Part shown: positions 11,801-22,402 of the stretch, one piece after another
Layout of the letters: every line of letters starts with the position of its first letter
Position numbering within the stretch: the first letter of the stretch is position 1
Assembly (NCBI GenBank): GCA_024036415.1
Contig: JAMWET010001910.1
Coordinates: 112,501 to 176,500 of the forward strand
Length of the DNA: 64,000 nucleotides
Direction: 5' to 3'
Source: Prochilodus magdalenae
Lineage: Eukaryota; Chordata; Actinopteri; Characiformes; Prochilodontidae
Made by a program: the position numbers and the translations under genes
The notes under the pieces: model-generated
The model's input: only the letters and a program-made list of their open reading frames with translations
What the model was told of the DNA's origin: nothing
Database searches by the model: none

Positions 11801-14347
11801 TTATGGGAAATCCACCCTTTAGTGAACTGGCTTAATCTCACATAAAAATCCTATTTTTAAATTAAGTAAATCTGTTTTTAGAAAAAGAAAATCTGACATG
11901 TACACACTGACATATAAAGTCATGGGACAACAGTTTGTAAACTGATTATGACATTGTGAATAATCAGAGTTTGAAGAAGGTATGAAATTCCTTGATTGGG
12001 CTCATTTCAGGCAAACATGCAGGTCACACCATTCGTCAGATCTCTCCAGAAGAAAATTCTGGAAAAATGGGCCGGAATATACGCTATAGGAGAAAAGTAG
12101 GTGCTGTTTTATTGGCAAAGGGATTGACAAAGTATTAAATGCAGAAGTACCAGGACATGAGGCACATCTGGTTCAGTTAAAATATTTATTTCTTGATAAA
12201 AATAACTTAAACTCAAAGTTGGATTTTTCTAATTTTATTTCAATGTGAGATCAAGCTAATTTACCAAAACGTGACTTTCTTATAATCTTTCCTAGGGGTG
12301 ATACTACCTCTAAAAGGGATTGTACCTTAAGCAGCCTAGGGAACTCTAAAGGAGTGGCAAATTGGAAACTAATATATTTCCTAATATATATAATATATAC
12401 AAATATCAACAAACCATTTCAGGTTTTACACAATCTGTATTTAAAACAACCAATAAAGGACCAGCTGTAGTGAAGAGTGCACCCGAACCCTAGATATGCT
12501 AGGACTATTTCATATCATATCACTACTCTAATGGTTAGGCTATATATGAATGGACCAGTCTGGTGGCTCTGTTCCTCTTTCTCCTTCTTACCTTCTCTCT
12601 CTCCTGCACCTTTGCCACTATCTCCTGGTCTGCAATCTTGGCACTGAAGTGGCAGAGAGCAGCTTCTGTAGGCATGGGGAGGACGAACACGGCCTCCAGG
12701 GGGTTCTCTTCTTCGTTTACATAGTGCAGAGTGGAGCTCACTGTGGCTACATGCCCCTTCACCTGCAGATCCACCTCTATGCTCTTCAGAGGAACTGAGC
12801 AGGGAACACAAAGAGGTCCTTGGTTAGCTGATTCAGACTCCAGTGATTTTCATCAGAAACTGAATCATATCATTCACAGAATCATCAACCATACCACAGT
12901 TCTAAAGACAATGTTAGTTTAACACTAGTTCCCATTCACTGGCCATTTCTTGTTTTGTTAACATTAAATATTTTTCTTAATTGACTGTACTTTTCGTATA
13001 CAGTGGCTCACTAGCGTTCCTGTTCCTGGGACTTGTATGACCCCATCACTGTCTACAGCTCTGCTAAACCACGGTCATGTTCAGATTTCTCTTTTCTTTA
13101 ATTTTACCAGATCTGGCAGCACTGTTCATCCACATGATAGACAGCCTTGACAAAAGAAATTGTGAGGCTATGGATCAGTCAAAACATACTGCCACACTCA
13201 CATGCCTCTTTCAGTGTGAAGTAAGTGCAGATGTGAACAAATCTTTCCAGGCTCTCTGTTTTCTTTGGATGATCCATATATTTATTTATTTATTTTTCAT
13301 TTCTTAAATGATAATTTTGCATAACATTTCTGGCTAAATGCTTAAAAGGCCCACACTAATGTTAACTAGCAGTAATTCTAGCTTGAGGTCATTTCATATT
13401 ATACACCTTGATAGAAAAAATCCCCCCAAAAAATATTACAGCTAAATTACAGCAGAGTGTGGTACTGGATGTTCAGTCTAAGACTGTGATACTGAAAGTG
13501 CAGTACTGAGAGTGTGATCTTAGAGTGCAGACTGAGAGTGAATTACTGCGATACTGAGAATACAGTACTAACAGTATGGTACTCAAGAGTGTGTTCTCAG
13601 AGTGTGGTATTGACAGTGCAGCCTGATAGTGCAGTACTGAGAGTGTGGCACTGAGAGTGTAATATTACATTGCGGTACTGAGAGTGCGGTACTGAGAGTG
13701 CAGTACTCAGAGTGTAATCTTAGAGTGCGGTACTGAGAGTGTAATCTTAGAGTGCGGTACCGAGAGTGCAGTACTGAGAGTGCGGTACTGAGAGTGTAAT
13801 CTTAGAGTGCGGTACTGAGAGTGCAGTACTGAGAGTGTGGTACTGAGAGGGCAGTACTGAGAGTGCGGTACTGAGAGTGCAATACTGAGAGTGCAGTACT
13901 CAGAGTGTAATCTTAGAGTGCTGTACTGAGAGTGCAGTACTGAGAGTGCGGTACTGAGAGTGCAATACTGAGAGTGTAATCTTAGAGTGCTGTACTGAGA
14001 GTGCAGTACTGAGAGTGCGGTACTGAGAGTGCAATACTGAGAGTGTAATCTTAGAGTGCGGTACTGAGAGTGCAGTACTGAGAGTGTGGTACTGAGAGTG
14101 CAGTACTGAGAGTGCGGTACTGAGAGTGCAATACTGAGAGTGTAATCTTAAGAGTGCAGTACTGAGAGTGCGGTACTGTAATTCTGCTGTTCTTGTTGAA
14201 CATTACAGTGGGGCCTGGGACCCGATTAGAAATGGCTAAGCCAGCTGGTGGACTGCAGGATGTTACTCACAGATGTGAAACACGAACTGGATTTGTGGGG
14301 GTCTTACCGGGTCGATTTCTGAGGGTCTGTAATCCACTGTGTTCCAT
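3548..14347 (-). CDS. vwa5a: vwa5a-like gene, copy 1 (3' end not found)
   Basis: Encodes a VIT plus VWA protein like VWA5A (BCSC-1/LOH11CR2A), a mainly intracellular family of poorly known function. Coding exons, 5' to 3': 14308-14347, 12592-12794, 11426-11648, 10166-10332, 8744-8858, 8273-8448, 7635-7723, 7320-7464, 7031-7110, 6738-6852, 6163-6321, 4421-4527, 3548-3771. Codon phases join without a break for 614 residues. The start MEHSGLQTLRNRP aligns with the conserved family start before VPLKSIEVD. MIDAS DRSDSM is at residues 285-290. All introns are GT-AG except the one after 7031, which starts with GC. The three exons that finish copy 2 have no counterpart between here and base 1, so the gene either has a very long last intron running off the window or has lost its 3' end. 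Confidence 0.9.
4586..4650. repeat. (AAT)n microsatellite
   Basis: An interrupted run of aat trinucleotides lies in the intron between copy 1 exons 4421-4527 and 6163-6321. Confidence 0.9.
5325..5640. repeat. Possible LINE-type 3' tail fragment
   Basis: The sequence starting agattagattagattcaact and running through ttgtcattgtgcagagtaca and taaccaaaagtgcaaaatac resembles a very common fish interspersed repeat. It lies in a vwa5a copy 1 intron. The family assignment is from memory of such repeats and is uncertain. Confidence 0.4.
6738..8448 (-). CDS. vwa5a: vwa5a copy 1 VWA-domain exons
   Basis: Five exons (8273-8448, 7635-7723, 7320-7464, 7031-7110, 6738-6852) encode the von Willebrand factor A fold, residues about 250-450. 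The metal-binding MIDAS residues are present: DxSxS in VMDRSDSM, the Thr of GDTEIL, and the Asp of LFTDGG. Copy 1 has GDTEIL where copy 2 has GGTEIL. Metal binding should still be possible, so nothing here marks copy 1 as dead. Confidence 0.9.
7024..7031 (-). other. GC splice donor (GC-AG intron)
   Basis: After the copy 1 exon 7031-7110 the minus strand reads CACAG then GCATGT, so the intron begins with GC. The paralogous junction at 23530 in copy 2 reads CACAG then GTATGT. The next exon (6738-6852) joins in the right phase only from this point. The strong CAG-G context before it is typical of functional GC donors. Confidence 0.85.
7476..7571. repeat. CA microsatellite
   Basis: About 95 bp of imperfect CA repeat with interspersed atg and gcg units. 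It begins only a few bases upstream (gene sense) of the acceptor of exon 7320-7464, so it forms the GT-rich end of that intron. Confidence 0.93.
8859..8898. repeat. CA microsatellite, left of LTR-like insert
   Basis: CA repeat directly next to the acceptor of exon 8744-8858. The paralogous intron in copy 2 has a shorter CA run at the same place (26503-26519), so the repeat is older than the duplication. Confidence 0.9.
8899..9499. mobile_element. Solo-LTR-like insertion in a CA tract
   Basis: About 601 bp begin TGTGAT and end ATCACA, a 6-bp perfect inverted end of the TG...CA type seen in LTRs. CA repeat lies on both sides. The segment is more GC-rich than its surroundings. AATAAA occurs on both strands (9030-9035 reversed, and 9101 forward), so orientation is unclear. 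The matching copy 2 intron is only about 300 bp and lacks it, which supports insertion after duplication. Any target duplication is hidden by the CA repeat. No retroviral coding sequence is present. Confidence 0.55.
9494..9595. repeat. CA microsatellite, right of LTR-like insert
   Basis: Imperfect CA/CG/TG repeat with blocks such as acacgcacacgcgtgtacac. It continues the CA tract at 8859-8898 on the other side of the insert. Confidence 0.9.
11426..14347 (-). CDS. vwa5a: vwa5a copy 1 VIT-domain exons
   Basis: Three coding exons (14308-14347, 12592-12794, 11426-11648) encode residues 1-155, the VIT (vault protein inter-alpha-trypsin) domain. Visible family features are VPLKSIEVD, the strand pair HVATVSSTLHYVNEEENPLEAVFVLPMP, given here only in part as HVATVSSTL and ENPLEAVFVLP, and ELSVQADHALCFCLPEVLNPRYSPP near the end (key part LNPRYSP). 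Exon 12592-12794 is nearly identical at DNA level to its counterpart 28902-29104 in copy 2. Confidence 0.9.
11748..12290. mobile_element. Degenerate Tc1-like remnant
   Basis: The left end (tccacaaatactggcatccc then tggtaaagatgcataaaa) and right end (gctgttttattggcaaaggg then gcagaagtaccaggacatg) match the two ends of the larger decayed element at 61265-62560 and look like inverted ends of one Tc1-type family. The inside is deleted and no transposase frame survives. It lies in the intron between copy 1 exons 11426-11648 and 12592-12794. Confidence 0.6.
13460..14180. repeat. 14-bp class minisatellite
   Basis: About 700 bp of repeats built on gagagtgcggtact, gagagtgcagtact and gagagtgtaatctta variants, with a higher-order pattern of several units. 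It lies in the first coding intron of vwa5a copy 1 and ends about 130 bp from the exon that carries the start codon. Copy 2 has nothing like it in the matching intron. Confidence 0.93.
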
Positions 14348-14583
14348 CGCGTTCTCTTGCAAGAGGATCACTATGTGGGTGTGATCTGAAATCCTGCAAC
14401 AACGCCCAACAACGACTCCCACCGAGGAGTTATTCCGTTACGAGAGTCCCTCTCGCGTGAACTGTAAACAGAAAGCCCGTCAGCACACTCAAAAACACAG
14501 ATATGACACAGTCGGGTAAATTTCGGCCTGCTCGGAGACACTGAACTGTCAGTGTAGGCTGAGAGAAAAGTAAACGGCTTACC

Positions 14584-14645
14584 TTTTAAATACACAGCTG
14601 GCAGCTGCCGTGAGGTTCAGCTAGACTCCGCGTCGTAGCTGTAGT
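14584..14645 (-). other. vwa5a: 5' noncoding exon, vwa5a copy 1
   Basis: Inferred from the TATA box at 14674-14681 and a good donor, AAAAG then GTAAGCC, whose exon side ends at 14584. The upstream limit is a guess at the transcription start. Confidence 0.5.
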
Positions 14646-14673
14646 GGCTCCCCGCGCTGTGATTCAGCAGCAC

Positions 14674-14681
14674 ATTTATAG
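14674..14681 (-). promoter_or_regulatory. TATA box, vwa5a copy 1
   Basis: The minus strand reads CTATAAAT here. A likely noncoding first exon follows and ends at 14584 before a GTAAGCC donor. A ttgttgcag acceptor at 14394-14395 starts the exon with the ATG at 14347. A TATA box at the same relative place in copy 2 supports the call. Transcription probably starts about 30 bp downstream, near 14645; this is inferred. Confidence 0.65.
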
Positions 14682-14699
14682 AGCCTTAGTTACAGCAGT

Positions 14700-17600
14700 A
14701 CGTGCCAAACTGGAATACCGCCCTCCACGTTTACTGTAAGCTACTTCAGCTGGGGGAGTCGACTCCAAAGGATTCAGTTCTCTAGAGAACATTAAGTTAT
14801 CTAGTGAAAGAATAAACGAGTTGAAGCTGCTTGGAGTCGACTCTTCGAACACGGCTTCAAAACATAACGGTATCCTCGAAGCCTCGTGCCCTTTAACCAG
14901 CGCGGGACACACGGGACACGGGGGTGCTTACGAGAAAATGAAGCTCGTACAACTCCGGAGGGAATCGTTAGCACGGTGTCATCTTCTGAGTCAGGAAGGA
15001 ACTCTCTCACAAAGCCCGGAGCTCTTGACCAACAGCTGGACGCTACAGTGTGTTAAAGGGCATATGCACTGAACTAAAAAAAATCGGCGGTTTAAATGTA
15101 AACACAGAAACTCAGAGAGGTTTGGAGTGAATTAGTTCATTTGTAGAGAAACTTACAGACTCTGGTTACTGTGGCACTGATAGGAACCAGCCCAGTAAAC
15201 ATTTGAACAACGTTGAAATCACGTATCTGACTAGTTAAACACATTTTAGACGTCCACAGACGGCCGTTATTTGCCCTTTATCCAAAACCAGGTGTTTCAT
15301 GTTTTACCTGGGTACTATTGTTCCTTTCATATTCCCCACCATCAGTGGACTCACAAGACATTTAGGCCACCTTTATCACCAAACATGAATAAAACAGCGT
15401 GCCAGGCACCAGGCTGAATAGTCATCTCCATTTCAGTTTCGTAACTTCCTGCGATGTAGCTTTACTCGGGAATTACTCCGAGGTCTGCTTCCCACCACCA
15501 CCCCTGTAAATCCTGAGCGGGCTTCTCTAGAACAAGGGGAGGGGGGCAACTTTGTGATTTTTTCAGTTTCTATTTTTCTGTGATGAAAACACATCACTTC
15601 AGGCTGTTACTTCAATTACTGTGCACACAGGACACAGGTATAAGCTTCCTCAAGTCAGTGGTACTGTTGTCATAATGATATTCCTCACTACGAGCAGTGA
15701 AACACTTAACTCCAGCACAAAGGTCACAGTTTATCAATATTTAAGGACATACACACTACCAGCTACACCTGTAAAACCTCTGTACTTAGCAGAGCGTTGT
15801 TTTCTAAATCACACAACATGCAGTAATAGATGAGTTTATTTTACAGGCACAGTTATGGACATCTCCTACAGTAACTTGCAAAAAGTTGTGAAACTTGAAG
15901 GCCTTATTTATTATTTACAGAAGACAAATAAAGCAAAAACAATGAAATGAAATGAACGAGCCCGGAACACATATGAAAGGCTAACTAACTCTGAGGACTG
16001 AGTAGGAACCTGACTTGTAGATGTAACACTAAAGGCAAGTGGTTAAAATCAGAGAGAGTTTCTGCTCCGCCCCAGACTCAGGCTGCCAGGTTGGGGACAC
16101 TTAACATACACGGACGATCACAAGATGAACAGGACGGTAAACTCTGAGAGAGGCAGGCAGTGACGAGTCCTGCACTGTGGGATGATCAGCTGATGTTTAC
16201 ACTGGTAATGTAATTTTTAAATCAGCTCATGTGGATTTTTATATCTTAGCCTGTTATCCCGAGAGCTGAAGCCGACTGCTCCAAAACTGCATACCTCCTG
16301 ATGTCTAGACACTGAGAGCTTACTGCTTTATTTATTTATTTCTGGACTCTGTAGTGGCCAATGCATGTGTGAAATTCATGTCACATGCTTCCTGAACCAC
16401 TCTTTAACAATTTGAGCCCGATGAATCTGGTCCCTTCCGATTTCTGTGATTTAATTTTAGATTAATTAGCTGAACTAGGTATTAGCTAGAAATAGCTGAT
16501 TTCGAATGATTTGGAAATAGTTAAGTAAATACTCTCACACCTATAAACCATGATGTAGTGTTTATTTTTTATTTAGGTTTTGCTAGTGCTAATCGTCCTT
16601 ACATGGCTTCATTATATGGTATTGTATGTATGTGTTAAAAAAAGGTTCATCTGATCAAGTACTGTGCAGAGGCCTAACCCATTCTAGGACTTGCTATGAA
16701 AAAGCCAGTTTAACTTTACTGTGTAGAAGTGCAGGTCAAATGGTTTAGATAATCCGGATAAAATCAAAACACCACCAGAAAACAACAAATATGTTTTCTA
16801 CTCTTGCCTAAAGATGGACTAAATGATGGAAGATGATGAGTAAACCAGAAAAGTGCATCAACAGTCAAATGTTCACTTCCCCAGAATTTTGATCATTAGT
16901 TGTATTATGTGACTAACCTGACTGTGAGATATTTGAGAGGTTTGAGAATCAGGAGACAAAGCTTTATGAAAGCAAAAAGGCCCACATGTTCTATTACCTA
17001 CCATGACATGTTGACAGAATGAAGTGTAAAAAATCTACAGTAAAAAAAAATCCTCCTTAAGAAATTTGATAGTCAGTTAATTAGTGAATGAGACTTAAAT
17101 GGCAGAGTTTTCAGACATTTTATGGATCAGGATATAAAGTTGACAAAAGCCCTCACTTTAGTTACGTTTTTTTTTATTCTTAATTTTATACCTACGCTTT
17201 AAATCTAAGCATGGGTGGATCAAGGACATGTCTTTGTAAAACTTTGACATTGTACATATTTTAAACTTTGACTGTCACTGTGTAATTTTTTTCCTTTTTA
17301 TTCCGGGAAATTAATCCTGATCTTATTCACAAACAGCATTTACTGTGTTAAAACGCGCCACCTACAGGTGATTTAATGTAACCACAGCACAATTTAAGGT
17401 GGAACAGGAAAATCCAATAAGAAACTGGAGAATAAGGAATCAACTTCAAGCTCAATCCGTTTTCACGTCTAGCGGATGGGTTGTCCCGACTGTTGTTGAG
17501 ATGAAGGAATAGGGCGAAGTGTTAGGGCTACATGGCCCTTCAAACTGAGATATTTCAGAAGCACACTTCAAACGGAGTGTTAGGGGAAAAATCCTACCCC

Positions 17601-17996
17601 CATCATTTAACCATAGAATTCTTGGTGGTGATAATAAATAATCATCCCCGTCTTCGAAGGTATATGATGCCCTCATGTACTTGCTCACATACTTGCTAAG
17701 TGTTCATCTTCATTTCTCCTGGCTATTTGTGATTAGTAGGACCCAACAAGTATAAAAACTAAACCTTGTCTTTGTACAGGAAGTTGTTTTGGCAAAAAAC
17801 AATGTCCTCATATGAGGACGCAGGGTCTCAGGGGTGTCAGCAGTGAGGAGCTAAACATTAACCCTCCTCTGCTATCACTGAAGACTGGCAGGGTTGCCTA
17901 CAGATCACCGCTACTAGCTTGTTAATGAAGTCATGTCGTTTTCGTTGAGTTTTTCTGAGTTATTGCTTCAAATAGGCTAAAGGATGAACGAAGACT
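14700..17996. other. Intergenic spacer between vwa5a copies
   Basis: About 3.3 kb between the copy 1 promoter and the copy 2 stop codon. I see no conserved coding frame. A 78-codon minus-strand ORF (17452-17688) has no domain I recognise and may be part of a repeat. Candidate reversed polyadenylation signals (TTTATT on plus) occur at 17297-17302 and near 17173 and could end the copy 2 transcript. Confidence 0.6.
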
Positions 17997-20900
17997 TCAA
18001 ATTCCAAGATCCTCTTCGTTGACCTGGCAGCCCAGCAGACCATTACCCACACGAACACACTCAGAAAGACTGACCACTGAAACACAAACACACACAAATC
18101 ATCTTCAGAGTCACAAACAGGGTTAATAATGGGTCTTACTTTTGTTTTTGTTAGTGCAACACACATTTTGGTCTAAAGCCTCACACTAAGCAGCTGTAAA
18201 TATGCTGCTAGTGTTAAATGTGACTATTTGTGGTTATATTCTGTGATTTCTGATGAACTGAGAGTTTACCTTTCTGGTTGCGGATCCATGTCACGGCTTT
18301 TATGGCCACTAACTGCCACTCAACCTGAGCGTCCATCTTAAACCCGTGCAACCAGATCAGAGCCAGAACTGTAGCCCAGACCCCCTTCTCCACCTGAACA
18401 CAAAACCACACAGCACATATGGCATGAACACAAATACCTTCAAGCAGATAACCTCCAGAAAATAAATACGTATGTTTGGTCTGTCTGTTATTCACACACC
18501 CCTATATACTCAGGACATAACTCACCTTCGCAGGGGTCTGCTTGACAACCTCTTCTTCTGTCCTGCCAAACACGTCCACCAGAGCATTGTTCATTTCCCA
18601 GCAGCCCGAAGCCTTCTGGAGGGAGATGAGCTCCAGGAGATTGTCTTTGCTAGCCCCCACATTTTTAAAGGCATGTTCATCTACAGAGAAAAGAAAAGTT
18701 CATTAAATCTTTTTGGTGTTTGGTATGTAAGGAGGTGCACAGATTAGCTCGAGAGCAGTACATTTCCAGAGTTCTTCTGGAAAAAAAAAAAGACTTTAGT
18801 TGCGCATAAAGCAAGAAATTAACTGAATGAATTATTATTCAATACAAGGAAAAGATGTTAAGTATGTACACTTCATTAATATGCTCATATAAAGACAGTT
18901 TAACTACAGTCTTCACAGCGTTACACCTGGTAAAGCTTTGGTAGTGTTGTCACTGAATGTTCAATCATTTATCTGCATAAAACTACTCCGAGCCACTCAA
19001 AGCAAAGTGAGTTTAATCTACAGATGGTGAAAATGATGAAATGTACAAAGTTTAACCAATTTGGTAGAATTATCCATTTTGGTGAATCTGTGTGGATGCA
19101 TCTAGCGACTTGCCACCAACCGTTGAAGAATAGAATACAAACATGCAGTGTGGTAAACACCACACAGACAATGAACAATACATTTCAGAGTTAGTTCCTG
19201 ATTTGGCATTCTTCAATCCTTTTAGTTGCTGTTTCTGGCTGCCTGTGGACTAAATGGACCACATTCTGTTCCATGTTGGGCACAGAGAATTATCCAGGCT
19301 TCAGTAATATTCAGAGACAGGCTGTAAATCTTTCTTGAACACTAGCAGTAAAGAATATGTGACTGGAACGGCTGTTAGGAGCTTTAAATAAGCTCTCCGG
19401 ACAAAAACGAGTCACCTCTGAGATGTCCCGTTTTAATTACAAGGAAATGGGTCCTTTGGTTGAAGTGACAGTAAATTTGAACCACAGTGTCTACATTAAG
19501 CTGCTGGACAACCAGGAATTGTTTTTCTAAATATTCCAATCACTGAAGTGGAATTTAAAGTGGCATTATCCAGCACTTTTAAAGGTTAGTTTAATAGTTT
19601 CTGTATTATGCTTAGTCATGCTAAATGTGGAATCTGGGTGCATTACACAGACAGTGCTATTTAAACCATGATGTTCCCATGCTTATCTGAAGAAAGAACA
19701 TGGATTTTAGATTTTGTGTTTATTAGAGTAAGATTATAGAAAGTACCATATTTACTTACTATAACTTGCTTTGTGCGCTGACTTAAACTTCTTTACTAAA
19801 GAGAAACACACAAGAGCAGAAGCTGTGTCACATGTTCTCTATGTGCTGCCTAATATTCATGCACAAGACAAAAATACAATGAAACTGTGCATATAACTTT
19901 TTTCTACTTGTTTAACTTCAGATAAAATCTGTTTGTAGGTTTAAGTTAAAAGAGCTGTCAATGACAGATTCACTGACACTTGAATAAAAGGAACTTGAAC
20001 CGTAATTTGTCTGAGGATGTAGTAACAGATGGAAAGACAGTTGGAAGGTGGAGCTTCCCAGCACTATTAGAGGGTTTGTTAGTTTCTGTAATATGCTACA
20101 TTAATGCTAAATGTGGGATCTGGGTGCATTACACAGACATTACTATTTAAACCATGATATCCCCATGCTTATCTAAAAAAATGGAACATGGATTTTAGAT
20201 TTTGTGTTTATTAAAGAGTATGATTATAGAAAGTACCATATTTACTTACTACTACCTGCTTTGAGTATCGACTTTGACCGCATCCCTAAAGAGAAGCACA
20301 CAAGAACCTGTGTCACATGTTGTCTATGTGCTGCCTAATATTCATGCCTAAGACAAAAAATATGTTATATCTGTTTGTAGGTTTAAGTTAAAACAACCGT
20401 CAATGACAGATTCACTGACACTGAATGAAATGAACTTGAACCGTAATATGTCTAAAGGCAGTTGGAATGTGGAGCTTCCCAGTACTAGTAGAGGTTTTGT
20501 TAGTTTCTGTAATATGCTACATTCATGCTAAATGTGGAATCTAGGTGCATTACACAGACATTACTATTTAAATGATGTTCCCATGCTTATCTGAAGTAAG
20601 AACTTACATTTTAAATGTTTATTAAAGATTATAGAAACTACCATATTTACTTACCTCTCTGTGTCATTGACTTACGATTTATCATACATCCAACCGTGGG
20701 GATTCTCCTCCTCAGCAGTGGTCCTTTCACAGCCTCTCCACTACCCTTATGAATGGCTATGAAGGCTGTGTGAGAGCTGCTCACTCCAGCTTGCACACTG
20801 AGCTCCACCACTTTGGCCTTTACTTCCTCTTTCTCAGCTCCCTCTTTCTGCTCCTCCCATTCCAGAGAGCGGATCAGAGAGCGGGCAGCCAGTCTGTGGA

Positions 20901-22402
20901 TGGACAGTCTGAACAAACAGATGTAAAGTGTGATTAGACAACTGAGAGTTAATATTAGTAGGTTTAGCTCATTCTAATACCCAATTTAATTAACATCTGT
21001 ATATAAAGTAACAGCATTAAATCCAGCAACAATACATAGACTTCTCGAGTCTACAGGTGATGGTGTGAGTAATATTTATCCATGTTTATTCCATGTGTGC
21101 TGATGAAAAGTCTGATTACAGTTCGTGTTTGGGACTCAGACACAACCCCAATCTTCAAGCCCAGGCATAGAACCTTCCTGTTCAGTCAAGTCTTTGGTAA
21201 TTCGCTTCCCTGCTAACTGCTATAACCATACAGTGTTATTAGTCCCTCTGTCCGAGCTAACTGTCTGTGTTTTCATTACTCGAGATGAGCTACTACCCAG
21301 ACTCTGTAGTCTGGACTAACTGCCCATCCTGTGCGCTCTGATCCCGTTGTCTCTTCTGTCTCAGCTGGGTGCCGCTGCCTGTCTGCACTGCTGAACAGTT
21401 TATCTATTAAGGAGCTTCTTCCTGTCTTGTGACATCAGGGGGTTTCACCTGCAATGCACGTGCCCATCTAAAGATCCTGTTATTTAATCACAGACTAATC
21501 AGACATTTCTGTCTCCGCCTCAAAAAACACTCAACAGTTCTCCTATTCTTTCTAATAGATCATCATCCCAGTCTTCCAACTAACAGTTACTTACAGTTAT
21601 CCAGTTCAGTATTGCATGTAATGGTAAACTCGGATCCATCTGTTGTAAAGAGCGCTATGTAAATACCCTTGACTTGACTTCATTACATGCACAATTTGAT
21701 ATCGTCAAATCCACCCACTTTTATTTCACTCCTGCTGTTAAGCTTATTGTCATGTCATTCCTCTAAATTAAGCAGAGAAGAGGGGGATTACAGGGTGTAT
21801 GCAAGTGAATATTACCCAGTGTTCTCAGCAGGTTTGAGGGAGAAGCTGAGCGTGCTGGTGACTTCTTGATCTACTAGACGGTACTTCACCGTTATAGTCC
21901 CCTCAGAGTCTGCGCTCTGATTCTACAGACAGAGAGAAATGCAGTTGATTTCCTTTCACCACCTGCATTATCATACCACCATGTGCTTTTGTTTTTTCCT
22001 GTTCATGCATTTTGCTGATATGTTGCTTTGCTTCTGTAATACATTTGTACGGGCGTCCTTCTGTTGGCCTTCAAAGAAAACCTTCATCTTAAATCCCTAA
22101 TACATGCTCTCCTACAGGCATGGATTTGTACTTGCCACTATGTTGTCATTAGTGAGTTGTTGTTACTGTCTTATAATGTTTCACTCATGTCAGACTAAAC
22201 AGTGTAATAAATGAAAGCTTGTGAGTTTGGTAAAAGCTCTCACCTCCCCTTTCAGCTGAGCGTAAATCAGTGCTCTGTCACCCTGGAACAGTGCAGTAAT
22301 GGGGGGGCTGAGGCCGGACACAGACATACCCTTTGGGACATTCCATTCTTCAGTTATACCCACCACAGCTGGATGTAGAGCATAGTGAAGGGACTGCATT
22401 AC
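17997..22402 (-). CDS. vwa5a: vwa5a copy 2 C-terminal exons
   Basis: Exons 22244-22402, 21816-21922, 20676-20908, 18526-18680, 18270-18393 and 17997-18076 encode residues 451-735. Recognisable family segments are ALIYAQLKGE, LSIHRLAARSLIRSLEWEE, LLELISLQKASGCWE and VEKGVWATVLALIWLH. The last three exons are those not found for copy 1. Confidence 0.9.

Noticed and set aside
17452..17688. 78-codon minus-strand ORF in the spacer
   Set aside because: No family recognised, no splice or promoter context, and it is short enough to be chance or part of a repeat.
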